From Rubritalea profundi (GTDB lineage: Bacteria; Verrucomicrobiota; Verrucomicrobiia; Verrucomicrobiales; Akkermansiaceae): 64,000 nt of DNA. Every line of letters begins with the position of its first letter. The first letter of the stretch is position 1. Below are positions 24,628 through 33,042 of this stretch, piece after piece. The translations under genes and the position numbers were made by a program. The stretch lies in NCBI RefSeq assembly GCF_002954445.1, contig NZ_MQWA01000001.1:2814512-2878511 (forward strand), in the 5' to 3' direction. A model generated the notes under the pieces. The model had not been told where the DNA came from. It did not search any database and saw nothing but the letters and a program-made list of their open reading frames with translations.

Positions 24628-26805
24628 GTGAGACAGATGAAGAGAGTTCAAAGCGCATTTCCGTCATTATTCCGATGGGGGGTGCTGACTTCTCTTTTTT
24701 TGTTTACAGCCATCCTACCGGCGCAAAGCCAGTTGGTGAGTAATGCGCTGGAGCCTGCACTGGAGCTGGGTGCTCCAGTCAAGCGCTCAGCAGATCTAGC
24801 CGCGATCCAAACGCGGCCAAATGCAAGGACGATGACTCTGTCGATCCCTGCCCTGCGTGGTCAGATTTTAGATAGGTATGGCAATCCATTAGCTCAGAAC
24901 AAGGTCGTATGGTATCCTGCATTGCAGTTCCAGCAATTCGAGAACGCCGACCGAGATTTTGTTGTAGCATGGGGTCGTGAGCGGATTGCAAAGGCTAATG
25001 AAATCTTTGGTATCAACTGGACAGTCACAGACGATGATCTGTGGCAGCATTATCGACAGCGTCGCTGGCTAGCTATGCCGTTCACCCATGTGGTGGAAGC
25101 CGAGCGAAAGCTGTTATTGGATCCTCAACTTATTGACGGTCTTGTACTCCATCCTATTTATCAACGGTATTACCCACAGGGAGATCTAGCAGCGCACATG
25201 ATCGGATACGTTGGTTCTAAAGGGAAGTTAGAGAAGGGGCCAATCAATTATGGCGATCCTATTTTTGAATTCACCGAAGGCCGTGCAGGCTTTGAAAAAC
25301 TCTATGATGAGCAACTCACTGGTATTCCTGGGCTGAGAAAATTACAGTTCGATTCCTCAGGAGCGGAAGTGCTACGTGAAGATAAGCGGGCGCCTCAGCA
25401 AGGTGGAACAGTGGTCACTACACTTGATCTTGAGTGGCAGAAGAGAGCTGAAGAAGTTCTCGCAAAGCACGCACACAAAGGGGCATTGGTAATTATTGAT
25501 GTGCGCACAGGTGAACTTGTGGCTATGGCGTCTAGACCGTCCTATGACCTCAACACCTTTGTTCCATTTATTACCTCTAAAGATTACGACGCACTTCGAG
25601 AAAATCCGGACGCGCCGTTGTTTGCACGTGCCTACCAGGCCGAGTATCCACCGGCGTCTACATTCAAGGCGGTGGTGGCTCTCTCGGCATTACAAAATGG
25701 TGTGTTAGACCGCTACACCCAGATCAATACGCCTGCGTTTATTCAGTTGGGAAAGCACCAGATGTGGAACTGGTCGAAAAAACCTGAGGGCCTGATGAAT
25801 ATTGTTAAAGGACTGTATCGCTCCAATAACCCATTTTTTATTCAAGTTGGTATCGCAACGCGACATCAAAATATTGTGAGGACCGCTGAACAATTAGGCT
25901 ATGGCCGCAAAACGGGACTTCCCTTGGTTGGTGAGAAAACCGGCTTATTGCCGAGTGATGCATACATGCGAAAGCATCACAAACGGCGAATGACCGATGG
26001 AGACACGGCGAATATGTCCATTGGGCAAGGGGTGCTTCTGGCGACTCCGCTGCAGGTGGCACTTGGGATGGCGGGCATCGCCAATGGCGGAAGGCTGCCT
26101 AAACTCCAGCTTGTGCGGCAGGTGCAAGATGCGAACGGACGGATCATTTCTTATAACCGTGCTGAACCACGACAGCTGATGAATATGAATGCTAGCGATG
26201 TGTCGCTGGTGCAAGAAGGTCTGATGAGGGTTGTCAATGATCCCGCCGGCACAGGTAAACGCGCTGCTCTGAGCTACACCATCGTCTGTGGCAAGACTGG
26301 TACAGCGCAGTGGGGGCCTGAAGATAAAAAGCAGTATCTCGGTTGGTTTACAGGTTTTTTCCCCTTGGATAATCCCAAATATGCCTTTGCAATGGTTTAC
26401 GAAGGACGCCCAGGTGAGAAGGTCGGTGGTGGTAGTAAAGCAGCTCCAATGGTGGCGAGTTTCTTCGAGCCAATTAAAGAGGATGTCATGTTTCGCGTTA
26501 ATCCTCCAGTGAAAGCGATGATTATTCTAGAAGATGAGCCTGTGGCTGTTCCTGATGATCTAGGTGTGCCAGGACGTGCAACGATTATCGACGAAGCAGC
26601 AGCTCTTCCAGATGCACCGCCCGCACCAAGAGCTGTGCTGGTGGAAGATGAAACTATCATCTTTCCCGATGTGGCACCACGTGCCGTGCCGGTTGAACCA
26701 GAAGTCGATGTACCTGATTTGCGACCGCTGCCTGAAGGGGTAATAGAGCGACCAGAGACTCCAGCTCAACCGAGTGGTCCTGGAGCTCTGATTATTGAAG
26801 AATAA
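24628..26805 (+). CDS. mrdA: Penicillin-binding protein 2 (peptidoglycan transpeptidase)
   Basis: Class B PBP that cross-links peptidoglycan, normally with RodA during cell elongation. Up to 725 residues from GTG 24628; ATG 24637 is the likely start. One N-terminal membrane helix (RWGVLTSLFLFTAILPA) is followed by the dimerisation domain (LRGQILDRYGNPLAQN) and the transpeptidase domain with SxxK at 344-347 (PASTFK), SNN at 399-401 and KTG at 556-558. After about residue 625 comes an unusual Pro/Val/Asp-rich periplasmic tail with a repeating V-x-D/E-x-x-x-x-P-D pattern (VLVEDETIIFPDVAPRAVPV). mreC and rodA are not adjacent. Follows map on the same strand after a gap of about 90 bases. Confidence 0.93.
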   Translation: MRQMKRVQSAFPSLFRWGVLTSLFLFTAILPAQSQLVSNALEPALELGAPVKRSADLAAIQTRPNARTMTLSIPALRGQILDRYGNPLAQNKVVWYPALQFQQFENADRDFVVAWGRERIAKANEIFGINWTVTDDDLWQHYRQRRWLAMPFTHVVEAERKLLLDPQLIDGLVLHPIYQRYYPQGDLAAHMIGYVGSKGKLEKGPINYGDPIFEFTEGRAGFEKLYDEQLTGIPGLRKLQFDSSGAEVLREDKRAPQQGGTVVTTLDLEWQKRAEEVLAKHAHKGALVIIDVRTGELVAMASRPSYDLNTFVPFITSKDYDALRENPDAPLFARAYQAEYPPASTFKAVVALSALQNGVLDRYTQINTPAFIQLGKHQMWNWSKKPEGLMNIVKGLYRSNNPFFIQVGIATRHQNIVRTAEQLGYGRKTGLPLVGEKTGLLPSDAYMRKHHKRRMTDGDTANMSIGQGVLLATPLQVALGMAGIANGGRLPKLQLVRQVQDANGRIISYNRAEPRQLMNMNASDVSLVQEGLMRVVNDPAGTGKRAALSYTIVCGKTGTAQWGPEDKKQYLGWFTGFFPLDNPKYAFAMVYEGRPGEKVGGGSKAAPMVASFFEPIKEDVMFRVNPPVKAMIILEDEPVAVPDDLGVPGRATIIDEAAALPDAPPAPRAVLVEDETIIFPDVAPRAVPVEPEVDVPDLRPLPEGVIERPETPAQPSGPGALIIEE

Positions 26806-26816
26806 GTATGCTGTGT

Positions 26817-27496
26817 CTATTCGGCGTTGAGTGACTTATAGAGTGGGCAATTACTGAGTTCCAACTCCACTCCATCACGGTATTTTTCCAAAATTGTTCT
26901 CGAGCGCTTGGCTAGCATGCGCCGCACTTCACGGCGTTTGCCTTTTTCTCTCGGAATGGACATGTCGTCATAGGCAGTCGTTTGGTGGCGCATCCAGGCT
27001 ATGACGGCTGATTCGGCACGTTGCTCGATTGGGATGCGCTGAGTGCGGGCTACTGTGCCGCTGCCGACTGGGACTGCGTGTTCTGCAATCAATTTTGCCA
27101 TCTGGTCCTCTAGTTCGTCGTACTGGAAGGCAAAATTTAGAAATTGTTGGACGGCCGCGGTGAACTCCAACATATAGCGCTCTTGCTCTTTCCCGCGACG
27201 CGCTCTGCCGGCGTCTAACCTCTTCTGGTAGGATGGGTCTTCGCGTTCACCCACAAGTATTTCACGCAGTGCGTTGATACGGGTTGCTGGTGCCCAGATT
27301 CCGCGGGAAAAAAGCTTTCTACCTTTGGGTTCCTTGACGGTCCAGCTGGGTCCATCTTTTTTAATACGGCGTGACAGAGCTGCATCGCCAGGGGGCAGAA
27401 GATCCCAGCCTCTGGGATTTTAAGTTCTTTCCCCTCAAGGCTGACAACGTAACCGGCCTTTTTGCTAGTTCGCACTTCTAGAATCTCGTGTGACAT
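26817..27496 (-). CDS. DUF2293 family protein (one-base frameshift near 27405)
   Basis: The first minus-strand frame begins MSHEILEVRTSKKAGYVVSL and is in phase to IPEAG; the second covers GEREDPSYQKRLDAGRARRG to the end. Adding one G to the GGG (CCC at 27404-27406 on the plus strand) yields one 226-residue protein, reading IPEAGDLLPPGDAALSRRIK and FSRGIWAPATRI across the join. The second half has the DUF2293 signature TAYDDMSIPREKGKRREVRR and VARTQRIPIEQRAESAVIAW. Function unknown; the domain is basic, with a conserved Arg/His-rich core, so nucleic-acid binding is a guess. Convergent with mrdA, whose stop is 11 bases away. Confidence 0.85.
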
Positions 27497-27511
27497 GAGC
27501 TAATTGTGGAA

Positions 27512-28453
27512 TTAGGCATCAGCCATCTCTAGAGCGAGAACGGCGCAGCCTATGATGCCGGCTTCATTAGAGAATTTAGCTGGGATGATTTTTAGGTGGT
27601 CGCGGAAGGGGGCGCTAAGTTGAGCTGCCAGGTGTTTACGCAATGGCGTGAACAGTGTGTTGCCGGCATTGCTGAGACCCCCGCCGATGATAAATGCCTC
27701 GGGATTGAGTAGCCAACAGCAGTTTGCCAAGGTGCAGGCAAGCTTTCGAGCGAAGTCATCCCAGCATGCGATCGCTACCTCACAGCCGGCTGTGGCCGCG
27801 GCATCGAGTGCTGCGGGGGAGCAGTCGTCGATGAATTTTTCGATGCCAGCTTCGAGGTAGGCCCGCTGAGAGTCGATCGCAAATTCATTGTTACCAATGT
27901 AATCTTCGAGAGCGCCCGGATTATTGTAAGCGCCGACTCTGCCATTGTAGTTGATAGATGACTGCCCGAGTTCGCCAGCGACAAATTGTGAGCCGCGTAC
28001 GATTTGGTTGTTCACGATCACTGCGCCGCCCACTCCTGTACCGAGAGTGAGGCAAATGAGATGTTGGTAGCCAGCACCAGCGCCGAGCTTCCATTCGGCA
28101 ATGCCCATCGCGTTGGCATCATTTTCTACCACACATGGAAGACCTGTCTTCTCTGAAAGTAGATCGCGCAGTGGGATGTCGACCCAGCCTGGTACGTTGG
28201 TTAGATTGTGAATTCGCCCGGTGGGGGTGTCTACAAACCCAGGGACTCCACAGCCTATAGCTTTGATGTCGCAGTGCTCTTCTTTGAGTGCGTTGACTTG
28301 GTCGGCAATAGCTTTGATGAGCTCTGTCGGAATTGGATAGTCTTTAGGGATGATCACTGGTGCCTCAGCGATGATCTGCTTGCCGAGAACGACTCCCATT
28401 TTGATTGAGCTGCCGCCAAAATCGATACCAATTGCTTTATCTGTAAATTCCAT
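27512..28453 (-). CDS. ROK-family sugar kinase or regulator-like protein without the zinc motif
   Basis: 313 residues with the sugar-kinase/actin fold: phosphate-1 loop IGIDFGGSSIKMGVV, catalytic-base region VVENDANAMGIAEW, phosphate-2 loop LTLGTGVGGAVIVN and adenosine motif FIIGGGLSNAG. It has no N-terminal helix-turn-helix, so it is a kinase rather than a repressor; glucokinase is the default guess. Most ROK kinases carry His plus CxCGxxGCxE binding zinc; here the equivalent segment reads GELGQSSINYNGRVGAYNNP, with Gln for the His and no cysteines, so zinc binding is lost. Lies 19 bases after coaX on the same strand. Confidence 0.87.
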   Translation of the reverse strand: MEFTDKAIGIDFGGSSIKMGVVLGKQIIAEAPVIIPKDYPIPTELIKAIADQVNALKEEHCDIKAIGCGVPGFVDTPTGRIHNLTNVPGWVDIPLRDLLSEKTGLPCVVENDANAMGIAEWKLGAGAGYQHLICLTLGTGVGGAVIVNNQIVRGSQFVAGELGQSSINYNGRVGAYNNPGALEDYIGNNEFAIDSQRAYLEAGIEKFIDDCSPAALDAAATAGCEVAIACWDDFARKLACTLANCCWLLNPEAFIIGGGLSNAGNTLFTPLRKHLAAQLSAPFRDHLKIIPAKFSNEAGIIGCAVLALEMADA

Positions 28454-28472
28454 GCTGATTGAGTGCTATGAG

Positions 28473-29204
28473 TTAAAATTGTAATGTGGCCGCTCTGCGG
28501 ACTCCTTCTAAGGTAAGAGTGGGTGAGACGTGGTCTATCTCGGGGAGACCTTCAGCTATGAGAGTTGCGTCGCCTCCAGTTGCTACGATGATCGGCTTTT
28601 CTGTCATTTCGCGGGTGATTTTTTTAATGATCTCTTTGATCAATCCACGGTAGCCGAATACCGCGCCGACGAGCATCGCTTCAGTCGTAGATTTACCAAT
28701 TGCGTTGGCGGGTTCAGCGAGCTCTATTTTGGGGAGCAGCGCGGTACGCTTTGAGAGGTTGTCTGTCATTGATGCTAAGCCTGGGGCGATCACGCCTCCC
28801 AAGTAGGTGGCATTTGCTCCAATGGCATCAAAGGTGACAGCAGTGCCTAGATCGATAACAATTGCGGGACTTCCATAAAGGGCGTGGACTCCAGCAGCAT
28901 TAGCAAGCCGGTCCGCACCAATCTGCTCAGGTTTTGGGTAATCGATATGAATGCCCATGTCGGTTTTGTAGTCGAGCTGGTGGAAGGGGAGTTCGCTAAA
29001 GTACTGCGCGATGATGGCAGCCTTTTCCGGAACTACCGAGCAAAGCATTACCGCATCGAACTGTTGATCGATGAGTGTTTTGTCTAACTCTGTGGGGCTG
29101 ATCTCCTTTGTGGGAACTTGCGCCAGCCAGTTGTCCAGCCCATCACGAGTGCCGATGGTGAACTTGGTTCGGGTGTTCGAGTTGTCGATCAGTAGAAAAC
29201 GCAT
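28473..29204 (-). CDS. coaX: Type III pantothenate kinase
   Basis: Phosphorylates pantothenate, the first step to coenzyme A; the type III enzyme is feedback-insensitive to CoA. 243 residues; phosphate loop LLIDNSNTRTKF at residues 4-15, pantothenate-site EQIGADRLANAAG and DLGTAVTFDAIG, and TLTLEGVRRAA at the C-terminus. It forms a unit with the downstream ROK gene. Confidence 0.95.
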   Translation of the reverse strand: MRFLLIDNSNTRTKFTIGTRDGLDNWLAQVPTKEISPTELDKTLIDQQFDAVMLCSVVPEKAAIIAQYFSELPFHQLDYKTDMGIHIDYPKPEQIGADRLANAAGVHALYGSPAIVIDLGTAVTFDAIGANATYLGGVIAPGLASMTDNLSKRTALLPKIELAEPANAIGKSTTEAMLVGAVFGYRGLIKEIIKKITREMTEKPIIVATGGDATLIAEGLPEIDHVSPTLTLEGVRRAATLQF

Positions 29205-29301
29205 ATTCAGGAGTGTTTATCACAACGAATTGCCATGCGCGAGAGCAATAGACAAGCCATTCCTTTGACTTTCAGAAGGCTTGGCTGCCAAATTTGAGCA
29301 A

Positions 29302-29330
29302 GAAAAAGGGAGAGGCTTTCGCCTCTCCCT
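29302..29330 (-). terminator. Rho-independent terminator of amt
   Basis: Stem AGGGAGAGGC / GCCTCTCCCT (10 pairs) with a 4-base loop; read on the minus strand it is followed by TTTTTCT. It lies 29 bases after the amt stop codon. Confidence 0.92.
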
Positions 29331-29358
29331 AGTGCTTATTTAATAGAGTTTTGAGAAA

Positions 29359-30714
29359 TTAGTTAGCTGAATCGTTGTAAGCTGGCACACCGTGCTCCGC
29401 CACGTCGAGGCCTTCGTGCTCTTCTTGCTCGTCAACACGCACGCCCATTACAAGCTTGATGGCGTAGAATACGATGAAGGAAGTGATGAATGCGAATGCT
29501 GAGATAGAGAGTGTACCGATGAGCTGTGCGGAGAAACTGATTTTCTCGCCAGCGAGTGCTTCGCTTCCGAAGATAGCTACAGCTAGAGTTCCCCAGATAC
29601 CACAAACACCGTGAACTGAAATTGCACCTACTGGATCGTCGATTTTTATCTTATCGAAGAATCCAACTGCGAGGACTACGAGAACTCCGCCAACAGCTCC
29701 TGCTGCGAGAGCGTAGAATGGTGGGATACTACCTGCGCCAGCTGTGATGGAAACGAGGCCTGCAAGCATTCCGTTGAGAGCCATGGAGAGGTCTGGCTTC
29801 TTAGTGAGGATCCAAGACAATGCGATAGCTGCAAGGCCTCCAGCGAAACCAGCCATTGCTGTGGTTACGAAAACGTGGGAAACACCTGCCGCATCTGCAG
29901 AGAGCACGGAACCGCCGTTGAAGCCGAACCAACCGAGGAAGAGGAGGAAGACACCAATGTTCGCAAGGGGAAGATTGGATGGAAGGATTGGCTTGATGCC
30001 GTTCTTCGTGTACTTTCCAAGGCGTGGGCCGAGTACGATTACACAAGCAAGTGCTGCGAATCCACCAAAAGCGTGTACGAGGGATGAACCTGCAAAGTCG
30101 ATGAATTGACCAGTTTCAGCAGAGTTTTCACCGCCGAATCCGTTAAGCCATCCGCCACCCCACTCCCATGAGCCGGTAATTGGGTAAATGAATGTTACGA
30201 GAATTGCCGCGAAGATCATGAATGATGTAAGCTTGACTCGCTCAGCAACGGCACCTGAAACGATAGTTGCTGCTGTGGCTGCGAACATAGCCTGGAAAAC
30301 GAAGTCAGACCAGTAAGTGTAGTCTGCATATTCTTTGGTAAGGTTTGCTGTGGCTGCTGCTCCTTCAAATCCACTTTCAATAGGAGATCCCATTGCGAAG
30401 AAGTTACCAGCGGCTTCTTCCCAGCCAGGGTACATGGCATTGAATCCCCAGAGCATGTAGCCTACTGCGCCGATGCAGACTATGAAGACGTTTTTGAACA
30501 TGATGTTCACGGTGTTTTTGCGCTGACACATGCCAGCTTCAACGGAGGCGAAACCGAGGTGCATGATGAATACGAGGGCTGCGGAAATAAGGATCCACAG
30601 GTTATCGATGATGAATTTCACGTCCGCGATGGCCGCTGCAGAATCGTCGCCTGCAAAAGCGGTGCCCATCAGGCCGAGTGAACCAATTGCTGTACTGAGT
30701 AGTAGTTTGTTCAT
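29359..30714 (-). CDS. amt: Ammonium transporter
   Basis: Inner-membrane ammonium channel of the Amt/Rh family. 451 residues: an N-terminal signal-like helix (MNKLLLSTAIGSLGLMGTAF) cleaved in many homologues, then eleven membrane helices. Typical blocks are VFIMHLGFASVEAGMCQRKN, FAGSSLVHAFGGFAALA with the first pore His, FNGGSVL, and HGVCGIWGTLAVAIFG with the second pore His. No glnK/glnB is adjacent, so post-translational control cannot be judged here. Upstream is a CTCCTCCTCCTCC tract near 30807. Confidence 0.96.
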   Translation of the reverse strand: MNKLLLSTAIGSLGLMGTAFAGDDSAAAIADVKFIIDNLWILISAALVFIMHLGFASVEAGMCQRKNTVNIMFKNVFIVCIGAVGYMLWGFNAMYPGWEEAAGNFFAMGSPIESGFEGAAATANLTKEYADYTYWSDFVFQAMFAATAATIVSGAVAERVKLTSFMIFAAILVTFIYPITGSWEWGGGWLNGFGGENSAETGQFIDFAGSSLVHAFGGFAALACVIVLGPRLGKYTKNGIKPILPSNLPLANIGVFLLFLGWFGFNGGSVLSADAAGVSHVFVTTAMAGFAGGLAAIALSWILTKKPDLSMALNGMLAGLVSITAGAGSIPPFYALAAGAVGGVLVVLAVGFFDKIKIDDPVGAISVHGVCGIWGTLAVAIFGSEALAGEKISFSAQLIGTLSISAFAFITSFIVFYAIKLVMGVRVDEQEEHEGLDVAEHGVPAYNDSAN

Positions 30715-30977
30715 AGTATATAGACCAATTTTTTTGTCTAAAACTCAGTGAAGCATCTAGCGTGCCAACTTTGCAAGCGGGGTGATATTTTTTAATAAAT
30801 TAAATTCCTCCTCCTCCTCCCTTATCTTATTTTTTTGGTATTAGACGGGTGCGGTTAACTTCTAGCTGCGACTTTTGGGGATCTTTGACAGAGGCTATGT
30901 CAAGAGGTCATGGAACTGTCGAATGTCGGAATGTCAAAAGTCTAGCTACATTGATTGGTCGAGATTGTGTGAGGGGG

Positions 30978-31913
30978 ATGAATGGCCTTGACGGATTTGC
31001 TTTGGATGGGGAGTCTTTTGACATGTCCGCTGTAGCAGAGCCATTGATCGATTACCTCCGCCAATTAGAGCGTCAGGGGGAGACGCATGTGCATCTGGAT
31101 GGTCGTTCTCGCTTGATTTTAAGGGAGTTCTTTGTGAGGTCGAGGGGTAGGTCAAGTAGTCTAGTAAGCCAACCACAGGCGGCAGCAGTTATTGCTGAGA
31201 CAAAGGTGGAAGAAACCAAGGTGCGCGTTGCTGAGCTGGCTTCCAAGCCCGCAGTCGTTATACCTACGTCGGAAGCTCCTGTACAGCAGGCCCCATTGAG
31301 TAAATCTCTGGAGGGACTGAAACAGCAGATTGCTGAGGATTCGGGCTTGAAATCTCTAGGGACACTGCGTGATAAATTAGTTTTCTCTGAGGGGGAAGTC
31401 ACTTCCGATGTCCTGTTGGTAGGGGAGGCTCCAAGCTATTATGACGAGAGCAATGGTAAGCCATTCTCTGGTCCAGCAGGCAAGAAGATGGGGGCTATTT
31501 TAAAGGCAATGGGACTGAATCGCGAGGAAGTCTATATGACGAATATGGTAAAGTACCGTCCCGCGATGGCGAATCAGACCACTAATACTCGGAAGCCAAA
31601 TGCGGATGAGATTCAGGCGTCGATACGCTATTTGATGGCTGAGATCGAAGCCGTCAAACCTAAGGTCATCATTGTATTAGGCGCGACAGCGGCCAAGAGC
31701 CTGATCGGTGCAGATGTGCCAGTGGCGAATATGCTAGGGCAATTCCATAAAGTGGCTGGGGTGCCAGTCCGTGCCACCTACCACCCGAGCTATCTGCTGC
31801 ACGCAGGCGCGACAGATGAGAAGCGAGCTGTGTGGAAGGATATGCTGGCTGTGATGGAGTTGTTGGAAATGCCGATCAGTGAGAAACAGCGCGGCTTCTT
31901 TAAAAAGAAGTAG
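30978..31913 (+). CDS. Family-4-like uracil-DNA glycosylase lacking all Fe-S cysteines
   Basis: 311 residues from ATG 30978, preceded by GAGGGGG; the frame is open to 30849, but the extra part looks noncoding. Residues 1-60 are a helical region followed by a Val/Pro/Glu-rich linker. The last 200 residues are a UDG superfamily domain: motif LLVGEAPSYYDESNGKPFSG with the following GPAGKKMG, then YMTNMVKYRPAM and the HPSYLL motif near the end. Family 4 enzymes coordinate a 4Fe-4S cluster with four Cys; here KxxRP reads VKYRP (Tyr for Cys), and ASIRYL and LRDKLVF also lack Cys. It should excise uracil or a related base from DNA, but activity is unproven. Confidence 0.85.
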   Translation: MNGLDGFALDGESFDMSAVAEPLIDYLRQLERQGETHVHLDGRSRLILREFFVRSRGRSSSLVSQPQAAAVIAETKVEETKVRVAELASKPAVVIPTSEAPVQQAPLSKSLEGLKQQIAEDSGLKSLGTLRDKLVFSEGEVTSDVLLVGEAPSYYDESNGKPFSGPAGKKMGAILKAMGLNREEVYMTNMVKYRPAMANQTTNTRKPNADEIQASIRYLMAEIEAVKPKVIIVLGATAAKSLIGADVPVANMLGQFHKVAGVPVRATYHPSYLLHAGATDEKRAVWKDMLAVMELLEMPISEKQRGFFKKK

Positions 31914-32276
31914 GCGGGTTATCATACTAGGAATTTTTTTAGACAGAATTTACAAAATTAACAGAATTTCTCATGGGTAGTGCAGACCAACGACATCAGA
32001 AACATCATGGCTTGTCGGAAATTGCAGTGAGTAGCTCCAGTTTAGTAGGCTAATTCTGAAGAATTCTGTCAGTTCTGTCGAGCGCCGCAGGCATCAGCCC
32101 AAGTCCCTCCCCCGTGTAGGAGCCCTGGCTCTGCCTCCGATCGCTTCGTAGTGGATTATTATTCCTAGATCAATCAGACTGAGCATACCATGATGTTCAA
32201 TGGTTCCAGTTTCGATTGAAAAAGCCCCCAACAAGGACTTGTATTGTGCCCTTATCAACAAATAAAATAGACTATA
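31914..32276. other. Repeat-rich region upstream of the flavodoxin gene
   Basis: No gene seen. It contains two ACAGAATT-type repeats: GACAGAATTTACAAAATTAA followed by CAGAATTTCTC at 31941-31973, and the left arm of an inverted repeat at 32048-32128. The final 60 bases (CTTGTATTGTGCCCTTATCAA region) probably include the flavodoxin promoter. Confidence 0.5.
32048..32128. repeat. Left arm of an 82-bp inverted repeat framing the flavodoxin gene
   Basis: The reverse complement reads CCAGGGCTCCTACAC, then a diverged middle, then GCCTGCGGCGCTCGACAGAA, TGACAGAATT and TTCAGAATTA. This order matches 32867-32948 on the direct strand, with about four fifths of positions identical. Confidence 0.85.
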
Positions 32277-32864
32277 ATGACCGCTGAAAATGAAAAATTG
32301 AGTTCCGATGGTAGAGTTTTGATTCTCTATGATTCTGCGAGTGGTAATACCGCTGCGATGGCGCAGCTGGTAGCCGAAGGGTGTAAGGCTGTGGCGGGTA
32401 TCGAGGTCCGCCTACTGAGTATAGATGAGGCTACTGCCGAGGACGTTGTCTGGTGCGATGGGATCGCCGTTGGCAGTCCGACGAATATGGGGTTGATGTC
32501 CTGGAAAATGAAACGCTTTTGGGACGAAACCATGCTCGAAAAGTGGATGAAAATAGATGGTAAAATCGGATGTGCGTTTTCGTCAGCAGGCGGTTGGGGC
32601 GGAGGCTCTGAGATTGCCTGTCAATCGATCCTGTCGGTGTTGATTAATTTCGGGTTCCTAGTCTTCGGGGTCACTGACTACGTGAGTAAGTTGACGACCT
32701 TGCACTACGGCACGATTACGGCACGTGAACCAAGGAGTGAGGAGGCGAAAGAGGCTTGCCGAAAACTGGGTAAGCGACTTGCGGAGTGGGTTGCCGTCTA
32801 TTGCGTCGGCAACAAGAGCGAGCATCCTCTCGAGAAGGATGATGTGCGCTTGTTTCCATCCTAA
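32277..32864 (+). CDS. Flavodoxin-family FMN protein
   Basis: 195 residues. The FMN phosphate loop is LILYDSASGNTAAMAQLVAE, close to the N-terminus; isoalloxazine loops appear as AVGSPTNMGLMSWKMKRFWD and AFSSAGGWGGGSE. The size and the SPTNMG/GGWGGG pattern fit the WrbA/flavodoxin-like NADPH reductase group rather than short electron-transfer flavodoxins. The physiological partner is unknown. It is a lone plus-strand gene whose flanks carry the two arms of an inverted repeat, the right arm beginning 3 bases after the stop codon. Confidence 0.85.
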   Translation: MTAENEKLSSDGRVLILYDSASGNTAAMAQLVAEGCKAVAGIEVRLLSIDEATAEDVVWCDGIAVGSPTNMGLMSWKMKRFWDETMLEKWMKIDGKIGCAFSSAGGWGGGSEIACQSILSVLINFGFLVFGVTDYVSKLTTLHYGTITAREPRSEEAKEACRKLGKRLAEWVAVYCVGNKSEHPLEKDDVRLFPS

Positions 32865-32866
32865 TA

Positions 32867-32948
32867 CCAGGGCTGCTACACTAGGGAGATTATCTAGGTT
32901 GTTGCCTGCGGCGCTCGACAGAATTGACAGAATTTTTCAGAATTAACC
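32867..32948. repeat. Right arm of the inverted repeat framing the flavodoxin gene
   Basis: Reads CCAGGGCTGCTACAC, a diverged middle, GCCTGCGGCGCTCGACAGAA, TTGACAGAATT and TTCAGAATTAACC. It is the inverted partner of 32048-32128. The arms enclose about 740 bp that contain only the flavodoxin gene. Confidence 0.85.
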
Positions 32949-33042
32949 AATGATGGCCGATGCTCTTGCGGTATTTCAGATAGAATGAAAGGTTTCGTCT
33001 TTTTTTAGTTAAGTCTTTTGAGGGGGTCTGGAGGGTTAAGCT

